Of a stretch of DNA of 64,000 bases, positions 9,924-19,000 are shown in pieces. The notes under the pieces were generated by a model that saw nothing but the letters and a program-made list of their open reading frames with translations, had not been told where the DNA came from and did not search any database. Origin of the DNA: Cynocephalus volans. Taxonomy: Eukaryota; Chordata; Mammalia; Dermoptera; Cynocephalidae. Position numbers and translations under genes: made by a program. Numbering within the stretch: position 1 is the first letter of the stretch; every line of letters starts with the position of its first letter. The stretch is from positions 154,739,490-154,803,489 of the forward strand of contig NC_084462.1 in the NCBI RefSeq assembly GCF_027409185.1, read 5' to 3'.

Positions 9924-10985
9924 TCAGAAGTGCCCTTCCAGGCCTAACTGCAGGAGGGCGGCCTCAGCCTCCTCCTCTTCCTCTTTGGCCTCCTCCTCGC
10001 GGATCTGCACCAGCAACTGGAAGAGGTTAGGGGCTGGCCCTTCCCCAGCCCCGGCCAGCCACAGCTGCCTTCGGATAGCCCCGCTGTGGTTGGCCCCGGC
10101 AATGACTTGCTCCAGGCGGGCCTGGTTCACGTTATCTTTATCAATGGCCCCCTTCTCCACCACCTTTTGCAGCAGAGGCTCCAGACGAATGACATAAGCA
10201 GACAACGTTTCTCCCGGGTTCTGATAAGTGTTTAGAAATCTGACCTGCGCATCCCTAGAGCTCTCGACGCTCCCAAACACCTGCTCAAGCGCCTTCAGGC
10301 ATTCGGCGGTGGTTATGGCTCGGTTGTTGTTCTTGAGGATGCGAATGACATCAGCGGCGGGGCCTCTAAGACTCTCCAGCAATCGCCGCCTCTTCTCTAC
10401 ATCAGACACCTGCCAGTCCTCTATGACCTCATTAGTGTGCTCCAGCCAGGCCTCAAAGGTCTCCTCCCCAGGCCCCGGGATGTCCCTCCCCGAGAACAGC
10501 GTCAGCTTCTTGTACCATATGGATTCAACAAGAGGCTGAATAACATTATCCAAAATATAGTTTAGCATCTCTGCTGGCATTTCTGGGCTTGGGGCCGGAG
10601 CAGGGTTCTGAAACCCGAGGACACGGGCGACATCTTGCACGGTCCACCCTTCCCTAGCTAGGAAGAGGTGTAGCCTTTCTAGAAATTCAGCATCCGAAGT
10701 CGGGGGCTTAAAGATCACTTTCCAGACCCCTCCTTTGCCCGGCATCTCTCGGGGGATCGCAGCGTAGTCGACAGCGCCAGTGAGCTCCAACAAGGCTGCT
10801 TTAGCATTCTCTTCCCTCCAGAACATTCTCCCGAGCACTCGATAGGGCACCTGGGGCATCGCAGCCTGGAGGGTCTCTTCGATCTCAGCCTCATCACAGT
10901 TTACCGGGATCCCCGAGACCAGCAGGGCTCTCTGGGAGTTCACATCCATCCCCCTGCACCAGTCTTCCAACAGTGTCATCGCCAT
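9924..10985 (-). CDS. PNMA1: PNMA1, paraneoplastic Ma antigen 1 (domesticated Gag-type protein)
   Basis: A single uninterrupted frame of 353 residues, starting MAMTLLEDWCRGMDVNSQ and ending LQLGLEGHF, the same length as human PNMA1 as I recall it. The PNMA family derives from a Ty3/gypsy retrotransposon Gag. The N-terminal part (about 1-120) is the PNMA-specific domain with 'RALLVSGIPVNCDEAEIEET'; the middle and C-terminal part (about 165-335) is the capsid-like two-lobe region with 'QVFGSVESSRDAQVRFLN' and 'YQNPGETLSAYVIRLEPLL'. There is no CCHC zinc knuckle. The tail is acidic (a run of Glu near 330-340). I chose the ATG at 10985 because it gives the family start and has a strong context (G at -3, G at +4); an in-frame TGA lies 18 codons upstream. 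It is expressed in neurons and linked to apoptosis and paraneoplastic autoimmunity. It is a lone intronless gene in its own CpG island. Confidence 0.97.
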   Translation of the reverse strand: MAMTLLEDWCRGMDVNSQRALLVSGIPVNCDEAEIEETLQAAMPQVPYRVLGRMFWREENAKAALLELTGAVDYAAIPREMPGKGGVWKVIFKPPTSDAEFLERLHLFLAREGWTVQDVARVLGFQNPAPAPSPEMPAEMLNYILDNVIQPLVESIWYKKLTLFSGRDIPGPGEETFEAWLEHTNEVIEDWQVSDVEKRRRLLESLRGPAADVIRILKNNNRAITTAECLKALEQVFGSVESSRDAQVRFLNTYQNPGETLSAYVIRLEPLLQKVVEKGAIDKDNVNQARLEQVIAGANHSGAIRRQLWLAGAGEGPAPNLFQLLVQIREEEAKEEEEEAEAALLQLGLEGHF

Positions 10986-11960
10986 TTCCCCAACTACCGA
11001 GGGCGCCAATTCTGCAAACACGGATGAGACTGTGGCTCACCGCGCTCTAGGACTGAGACCGATACCAGCCACTGCCCCAAGGAGGCCCGAGGCGGGCAGC
11101 TTCACGCAATGACAATCAACACATGACACCAACGTCCTGCTCTCGCCCTCTCCCGGCCCACAAAGGCAGACCCCCCGCGCGGTCCCGGAGCAGAGCCTCG
11201 GGAATGCTCCGGCGGTCAGTCACGCGGCCATCGCCATCTTACGTCTCGGGTCGGGCTCGGCGGCCGGGGTCTGTCGCCTGCAGACAGGGCGTCGCGTCGG
11301 GACGCACAAGGCGAGGAGAGAGGGCGGGAAGCGAAGGCAGGCGCCGCGGGCCGCAGAGCCGCTGGGTGTGGTCGCGGGGCGTGGTCGCCGGGCGTTCGCT
11401 GCGGCTCCTGGAGTCGATCGGGCGGTCGCGGTCGGAGCCCGGCCTTCAGGTGGCGTGGAGCGGCTGCCTGGCAGGCGGGGACTGTGCCGCCCCGGAGGGA
11501 GAGACTGTCCCGAGCCGGCAGCGGCCGAGGGGCCAGCCCGCGAACGGCTTCTACGCGGGCGCGGGAACCTCTCTGGGCGGCGAAGACAGCCTAGGACAGC
11601 CTAGGACAGCGGCAGCAGAGGCGTCGGAAGGACGGAGAAGCGAGGCTAGGGGCGAGGGCGGCGCTGCGTGCCGGCCGCAGCAGGCTGGGGCGGCCGGCGA
11701 GCCCTCCCCGCAGCCAGCCGAGGTGCTACTGCCGCAGTGGAGCTCGGCGTCAGCCAGCCAGCGGCTTCCGCCCCGCCCAGTGTCGCCCCCGCCGCGGAGC
11801 CGCAAGAGCGTAGCCATGGCAACGGTGTCCCAGACGACGCAAGATCCCTGCGTTGATGGGGGTCGCGCGGTTGCCATGGTGCCAGCGAGCGGCTCGGGCA
11901 CTTGTTTCTTTGATGGCGCATTTCCTTTCTCAGATTTTACGGAGTTTTTTTTTTTTTTTT
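10986..11960 (-). promoter_or_regulatory. PNMA1: PNMA1 5' UTR and CpG-island promoter
   Basis: GC-rich, CpG-dense sequence directly upstream of the PNMA1 ATG, ending at a T run at 11945-11960. It is most likely the promoter and 5' UTR of PNMA1. No TATA box was recognised and the start site cannot be fixed. Long open frames on both strands here (up to 279 codons on plus) come from stop-poor GC-rich composition. Confidence 0.75.
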
Positions 11961-12464
11961 AAACAATAAACCAAAACTCCTAAGCACCGTATTTAAAAAT
12001 TATCTAATTCTGGAGTGGATTTGAGATGATATTGTTGGAAATGCATGCATCGTGGTGGACTTGTCTACTCAGGTTGCTCGTTCAGCGAGTCTGTGCTGCA
12101 TATGGAAATATTCTCCCCAGCACGCCGGCTTCCCCGTGCCACCTGACCACACTCTGCACCCTCCGTATTTCATTCCAGTGAAACTAAAACTTCGGAGTGT
12201 GCATTTGCGTGTTTTTGTGTGGGACATTGAGTTTACACTTTTTCTTGTCTAAAATTTTGCAAGATCTGTGTCTGCTCAGTAATCTTTGTAGTCAGGCAGA
12301 CACGTGTGATATTTCCCCTGGTCTGGCGTCATTGACAATGGACTGGTAAAACAGAGTACTTATGGTTCAAAAATGTCGAGAAACCTCCTTGCAAACAAAA
12401 GGCCTACTTACATCAATCCAGATGATGAAAATCTCCCCAAAAGAACGCAGTATTCAAGTTTGAA
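11961..12464. other. Spacer between the MIDEAS 3' end and the PNMA1 promoter
   Basis: About 500 bases with normal GC content lie between the PNMA1 CpG island and the predicted MIDEAS poly(A) site. The two genes are tandem on the minus strand. I see no gene in it. Confidence 0.5.
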
Positions 12465-12478
12465 TTTTTAAAACCTTA

Positions 12479-12484
12479 TTTAAT
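12479..12484 (-). promoter_or_regulatory. MIDEAS: Candidate distal poly(A) signal ATTAAA for MIDEAS
   Basis: The plus strand TTTAAT reads ATTAAA on the gene strand, the commonest variant hexamer. It lies at the end of the AT-rich tract and is followed by a drop in AT content. Confidence 0.45.
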
Positions 12485-13543
12485 AAAAGGTTTAAAGATA
12501 CAGAAGAACATTCAAAAGTAAATAAGTTACATAGGTACATTACAATCACATCAGCAAGATTCTCTTTAGTGTATTAATTATTTTTTATAAAAAGCACACA
12601 AAAAATAAAATCTTCAGTCTGGTCTATCACAACTGTACAGCAAAAGAGGTAATATTTATATATATGTACACTATTTTAATATGTAACAGTCTTTTTAAAA
12701 AAGGGTGCCACAGGCAGCAAACACACAAAAGGCAGTGTCTGATCATTTTTGTTTCAAAATAAAAGGAATATAGTTATTTATGCTATTAAAATATTTGTAC
12801 AATATTTACAGACTGTCAAGGCTGTTCCTGTGCTCTGTCCCCTCCACCAAGGCCTTCAACTTAGACACGAATGAGGAAAAGGTGAAACAGCTGCAAATTG
12901 TTTGTTAGAGGCAAATGTCAACACAGCAAAATGTGAGAACATTTTTTATAAAAATATGCATACTTCCTGTAAACCTAAGGAGTTAGGCTTGCCAGTCTGT
13001 TAATAAATACCATCCCAGAAAAGTAAGCCCCAGTAAAAATACATTTAAACAACTGAGGCTTGAGTATGTGTTATATTCCTCCTTCATCTTAACATCTGGC
13101 ACATGAGAAGAAAGAGGTTAGGTCACTGAGGCAGTTAAATATAGGCGATCCCTTTAGAGATAAGCAGCACAAGACCTCTGTGCCAGGGGTGGAGTTGGGG
13201 TGGCAGAAGGGACAGATGTGTACTTTAGCTGTGAAGGTGGCTGCTGAAGGCATGGAGGACAGTAATGACAGCACTGTCTCCTTGGATGGGTAAGAGACCT
13301 CAGAAATGGTCTGGAACACAGGCACTAGGTCAGTTTCATACCCTTAGCTGAATGCAGATGGACGCTGGGAGATGGATATGGTGAGATGGTACAGGGAGGA
13401 CATTGTAAAGCTGGAGGTGTTTGTCATTTAACTTCTTAAAGCAAAGAGCTCTGAATAGAAGGAAACCACAAAACACAAGCCTAATGTGTTCATAGGGAGA
13501 AAGCACCATTATACCTATGCCAGCTTCTATGGCTGCACCTACT

Positions 13544-13549
13544 TTATTG
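13544..13549 (-). promoter_or_regulatory. MIDEAS: Candidate proximal poly(A) signal AATAAA for MIDEAS
   Basis: The plus strand TTTATT reads AATAAA on the gene strand, 2.3 kb after the stop codon. Use would give a shorter transcript that keeps the AU-rich element at 14800-14808. Confidence 0.3.
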
Positions 13550-14799
13550 GCAGGTCACTTGCCACAATTGCATCTGCCCTCTAAACATTTTAATTTTCAC
13601 GTTGCATTCTAGATATAAATGCCTCCTGGAGCATGGACCCTCCCCAAATACGGTGTTTGGTAGGATTAACACAGAGGTACCATCTTGATTTTCCCCAGCT
13701 ACATTCACCTGGTCTGGCCTCTGTGCCCCTAAGAGTAGAATCACTTTCTCATCAAAAAAGATTTCTAAGTACTGGGTGTTACCACTGAACAGAAAGGTCT
13801 CAGGTGACTGAAAGAAGTTTGTTACTGCATGTCCATAAAGGGGCCTGAAACCAATACAGTTGAAATAGAAAAAATCTTGGGAAACGTAAGTAGCACTTTG
13901 GGGCTAAGCAGTGAAGGCACTCATATTACAAAAGTGATTTAGAAGAGAGCCTACATTTGCTACCCTCCTGCTTCTAGAGGGTACATCAGATTTTTGCAAT
14001 CTCGGGACACTGAGTTTGTAGAAGCCTATGAAGGAAACTAGCTGGAAAGTTGGAAATCTATGTAGCAGCCCAGGAGTCAGGAGGGAGAATTTTGTTACTC
14101 CAATAGCAGGGGTCCTCTAGAACCATATTAATGCATAAATGAATGTTGAAAAATACCTGATAGTGCATAGTTTAAGAACAAAACTCCCTCTCCACTCCCA
14201 GTTACTGACATGATGCCTTTAGGCTATCTCATAAGGAGTAGCAGAATGAATACTTTTTGGCTCCTTTCTAACATGTTGACATGTCATATATGCATTCATT
14301 TATAACTTCTTTTGCACAATTAAAGTTGAGAAATAAGATCAGAAAAATAACTCAGCCCTCCATGGGACTGACAAGTGAAGGGGCCTCCACAACCTTCTGG
14401 CCCATTCACTTCAGTGACTCCAAGCCAAATATGGCTTCTTCAAGCCAGAATCCAGGCCTGATAAACAAAACTAGAATTCTGGCCTCCTGCCAATTCCCTC
14501 CGCAATTTCAAAGTACAGCTGGAGAAGGGGTAGCAATAAGAACTGCCTTCCCTCCCTCCTGCTGTTCTGTGTGGCTTCTAGTGTCACCCTCGACCTTTCC
14601 ACCCTCTTTCAGTGCTACTATCGTTCCTATTGGCAAGAGCTTCCATAGCAAACAGGTGAGGGACCCTAGGGCCTTGGGGATTGGGGTGGGGTGGGGGCTG
14701 GGGTTGTCAAGGTGCCTTGTTTTGGGATAAATGCACTTGGGCCTCTGGAAAGCAGGAGGCCCCTGGTCCCTGAGAGGATGTTAAAAATTAAATATTAAG

Positions 14800-14808
14800 A
14801 ATAAATAA
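14800..14808 (-). promoter_or_regulatory. MIDEAS: AU-rich element nonamer in the MIDEAS 3' UTR
   Basis: The gene strand reads CTATTTATTTATTCT here, containing UUAUUUAUU with two overlapping AUUUA pentamers in a U-rich setting. Such elements bind decay factors of the TTP/HuR type in other mRNAs. Function here is inferred. Confidence 0.5.
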
Positions 14809-15849
14809 ATAGCTCCCAAATGACACGAGTCAAAGAATGAAGGCTCCTGTCCAATCTAGTTAGGAGACCTCCCCCTCCCAGGGAAGGATCCAGAAATCTC
14901 CTGCGTGCAAGACTGTGGGCTGGGCTGTGGACATTAATATTAGATGGGGTGGGGTGCAGTGGGTTTAGGTGGCAGCTGCTGAGGGCAGGACAGCAGCAAG
15001 CAGGGAGTTGGCACCAAGGAGGAGCAGGCTGGGCCTCTCCAGGACCTGCTTGAGGCTGTTTCCGTAGCAGCATCCAGGGCCCAAAGGTATTTGGCAAAAA
15101 GGTGGGAAGCAGAAAGAGCCAGGCTTGTCGAAAGCTCCCTCAGGCCTAGTCCTGCAGCAACCAGCCTCTGTACAGTTCCTTTCCCTTCCACAAATGTTCG
15201 AGAAACCTTTCCAGGCCCAGCAGGGCTGCTAGCAAGCAGCAAAGGGATAGTACCTGTCCTCGGCCTCCGTCCCAGGGAGGAGGTAGCCTCTCTGAGGACA
15301 GCTGTGCAGGGGCAGCACAGGCGTCAAGCTAAGTCCCCTCTCAGAGCCACCCCTCTCCCTCCAAGGAAGTCCCTTTCTCTGGGGCTTGGGGCAGGGCCTG
15401 TGCAGCCTTCGAGGTCCTCTGGAGAGGGAACAATGCTGCGAAGGTTGTGAGCTTGTGCTTGGCTCTCATGGTGGTCTCCTGGAGACTCAGGGGAGGAGGG
15501 GGAGGCGAAGAGGCGGGAAGAGACTGCGCGGCAGCAGAGGCGGCAGCAGAGACGGGAGTGTGAGGCGAGCGGCGCGGCGCGGAGCCAGTGCCTCCGGAGG
15601 GGACCAGGCCTCTCACAGATCCAGGAGGGCATGAGGACACCTTCCGACAGACAGACCCACTGCAAAGAGAACTGGATCGTGCAGCCCCTAACGCCGTTCC
15701 CGAGGCCTTTCTAAGTAAAAGAGCCGTTTATTTCACTGCCTTGTTTGCTTCGCAGAGAAAAGTCTGCGATTCTCTCCTCCTCCTCGCTCTTGGGGTTGCA
15801 GGTGTCTGCGGACGCTCGGCGGCCAGGAGGGCCGCGGCCACCGGCGCAC

Positions 15850-16021
15850 TCAGCCCTTCTCGCCCGCGCCGCCCTCCTCCCGCACAGCCTGCTGGTGCGG
15901 GGCGGCGGCTGCGGCGGCGGCCGCGGCCTCCTTCTCCTTCTGCTTCAGCGCCGCCGCCTTCTTCTCCTGCTCCGCGTGGCTCTTCATGTGCGCGCTGCGG
16001 CTCTTCACCTTGTAAAACACC
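15850..16021 (-). CDS. MIDEAS: MIDEAS exon 13, coding part (finger end and C-terminus)
   Basis: Acceptor TAG at plus 16022-16024. One base completes Arg1038; the segment then carries VFYKVKSRSAHMKSH, the histidine half of a C2H2 finger, then a Lys/Glu stretch, nine alanines and GEKG before TGA (plus 15850-15852). The 3' UTR follows in the same exon. The Ala run is coded by GCG/GCC-rich triplets and may vary in length. Confidence 0.93.
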
Positions 16022-19000
16022 CTACAGCAGGGAGGGAGCAGCTCAGGACGGGTCCGGCCTCCGCCCGCGACCCCCGGCCTTCCCGCCTTGCTCCAGCCGC
16101 GGGCTCCCAGTCACCGCCCCGCAGCCGGCTCCAGCTCCGGCCCGCACCCCATTTTCATAAAAGCTGCCCCCTGACGTCACTGCCCTGGAAACCGGCTGGG
16201 CCAATCAGAAGACGGGGGGTGGTCCCCGCTCCTAGTACCTCCCCACCTCGGCCCCGCCCCCACCGCCCAGGTCCTAGTGGGCCCCGCGCAGGCGTCTTAC
16301 CTGCCACATTTTTTACAAGGGAATGTGTTCTCTTGATTCTGGGTCTTATTAAAGGTCTCTGGTTTCTTCTTCTCCGAAAAAGGTAGTGCCCTTCGTGACT
16401 TGCCTGCCCCCTCCCTTGGCTTCTCTGAGGCCTGGCCACCGGCAGACCCCGGGGCGTTGGACTCGTGGCTCCGGAGGATGAGGATGTCATTGGCCTGGAG
16501 AGAATCAAACAAGGGGAGTTGAGTGGTTTGGGGAAGAACAGATCCGGAATTCTGGCATCTCTGGGAACGGAGGGCCCTGAAAGGTCATACACTCTTGTCA
16601 AATGGTCACCTAGCATCAACTTTAGTCCTTCCAGGAACAAGGTATTTGCTGCCTCCTCAGAAGGCCACTGTGTCTTTGGTCAGCTCTATCGTTTCCATAG
16701 TTGCTGGGACAGTAATTCGGTGGACAGCCCTAGCTGCCACAGGCCTTATTGATACCTCTGCCAGGGGTGTCCCCATGAATGAAGCATGTGCTCGTGTTTT
16801 CTGTCATTTAGTCCATTCATGCCTTCATTCTATAAGTGTGATGTGCCAGGTGCTGCGGATACAGAGGTTGACAGACAGGAGCCCCTGCCCTCAGAGAGCT
16901 CATGGTCTACTGGAGGGACAGATGTGTGGCACAGCATGAGGAACACTAAACAGAGGGGCAGAGGACACCTGGCGGAGACCTGGAGGAGGTGCTGCATGGG
17001 GCTCAAGCCAGGGGAGACCTAGATGGCCATCAGAAGTGATATGTATGTGCACTGGGCCCACCCTCATAGGAAAGTGTTCACAAAAGTCAGTAGAATAAAA
17101 TGTGTGTACATAAGAGCAAGCTCTTGGCACAGGAACAATCAAAGCTCAAATGGAGCAAACAGCTGTGTATTTACAGTTTATGGGAGTTCTGCAAGCATAA
17201 GTATACAACACAAATTTTTTTAAAAAGTACTCTTGTAGCAATTCCCCAACGAACCCCTTCCCATCTCTACCCTTTCTCAGGGAAACTCTCCCTGACAAGG
17301 AGTAGCTCTGGCTGGTATGTATTGCTTCTGGGCCTGTGATGTGGTGGAGTGTAAGGACCTGGGGAGTGACCTCTGGCCACTCACTGAGCCTCTCTCATAC
17401 CATTTCCCCCAACTGCAGAATAAGAGTTAACACTCTATATGATTATTGTGAAGACTTAATAACATAATGGAAATAAAAGCACTTTGCAGAGATCATTCAT
17501 GAGAGGCCATTGTTATTCCTATCAGCTAAGCTCAGTTTCAGACATTCTTGTCAGAGACACAGCTCTCTTGGGGAAAGCCCTGTCTGAGCTACAACTCATG
17601 AATGCTTCCTCAATGTCCCACATACCTACTGGGTTTGCACAAAGCCTTTTTCTTCTGAATCTCAGATATAGAAGGAGTGTGGTATTAAAATTAATAGCAG
17701 ACTCTGGAGTTGGGCTGCCTACTAGCTATGTTATCCTGGGCCCAGTTTCCTCAACTGTAAAATGGGAATAATAATGGCACCCACCACATAGTATTATGAG
17801 GAGTAAATAAGTTAACAGCATAAAGTACTTTGTGCACTTGCTGCTATGATGATGGTAATCATCACCACCTGTTCCTGCTGCTCTCCTTCCCACACCCCCA
17901 GGCCCAACTCCAGCCCTCCTCCTGGCCCTGGGCTCAGAAAGTGGAGGACACACACTTACCGACTCATTGGCCTGTAGTGTCTGTGTGGCTTTGACGGCCG
18001 CTGCCCGCCGGCTGCGCTCTCGCCCCTCTTCCTGCTCCCCCTTCTCCTGGGTTTCTGGCACCTCCTCCTCCCCCTCCTTCCTGGGCTCCTTCACCTCCCT
18101 CTTGGGCTCCAGCCTCTCTTCACTTGGGGACTCTCTTCTGGGAGGAGGCACCCTTGGGAACTTCTGGGAAGTCTACAGGGGACAAGAACAAGGGCAGTGA
18201 GCCTAGAGCTCCGTCATGCTGCCACAGTGTACTGACTCTGACCCAGCCAGGGGTTCACTAGCCCCTGCCAGCCCTGCTAGTGTGGCCTGGCCCAGCACAG
18301 TCTCCTGTACTAGGACTCTGTTGCAGGTCACAGCCCTCCCATAGCTAGTCTGCCTGGGGATAGAAGACAGAGTCTTGAGCCCTGGGAGCCCTGAGAATGA
18401 GACTGAACACTCAATCCAGGGCCAGGGACAGAGAGGGAGCATGCCAGTCCTTCCCCATAAGCCACCTGTTCTACTGGACTGGTACCCAGGAGACACAGCC
18501 TTAGGCAGTGGCCTGGTGAGTCAGGTAGGTGTTTTAAGCTCCAATTCTAAACTCCCTTTATAATGCTTTCTGTATCTCCACCCCCTTGCCATCTGCAAAA
18601 TAGGGACCAAGCCACTCCCTGTTTTAGAGCAGTATGTCACCATGTGTGGACATATAACACTGAGATGATGTAATTCTGTGCATGGACACAGAATAACATT
18701 CCCTTTTCAATTCTCTTTCAGTCCTGATTATGTCAAGGATAAAGTCTCAGGGTGGTGTTAACGTGTCTTTTACTCTTCTTTAGACTTCATAATCTCTTTA
18801 ACAAAGAGAGGTCAGGCCTCAGGCTCAGAGCTTTGGTGGATTAACACAGTATCTAGCCAGAATTTAATAACATTACTTGGTTTTCACATATATTTATTTT
18901 TACCAGTACCTTCTATTTATGGCAAACAATACTGGTTTTCTATTTATGACTGTGATATAAAGCTTCCCTCCTTTTATTTAAGTAAAAAAATGAGTTGAAA

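Larger units (their letters stand above)
12465..15849 (-). other. MIDEAS: MIDEAS 3' UTR
   Basis: Sequence from the MIDEAS stop codon to the predicted distal poly(A) site. The distal signal is the variant ATTAAA (plus TTTAAT 12479-12484); a canonical AATAAA (plus TTTATT 13544-13549) would give a UTR about 1.1 kb shorter. The 12,480-13,100 part is AT-rich, as expected of a distal 3' UTR. It includes an AU-rich element at 14800-14808. The first 400 bases after the stop are GC-rich. Open frames within it are not supported as coding. Confidence 0.65.
15480..16320. other. MIDEAS: CpG-rich region over the last MIDEAS exons
   Basis: High GC with many CpGs covers the terminal coding exon and the short last intron. 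It differs sharply from the neighbouring introns. It coincides with a CCAAT/CRE/TATA-like cluster at 16151-16205. Boundaries are by eye. Confidence 0.6.

Noticed and set aside
10986-11021. Twelve-residue upstream extension of PNMA1
   Set aside because: The extension would start at GTG, not ATG. The ATG at 10985 gives the family N-terminus and has a strong context.
11123-11962. 279-codon plus-strand open frame next to PNMA1
   Set aside because: It lies in the PNMA1 CpG island; low AT content makes stop codons rare, the translation is Arg/Ala/Gly/Ser-rich without any family likeness, and overlapping frames are open on both strands.
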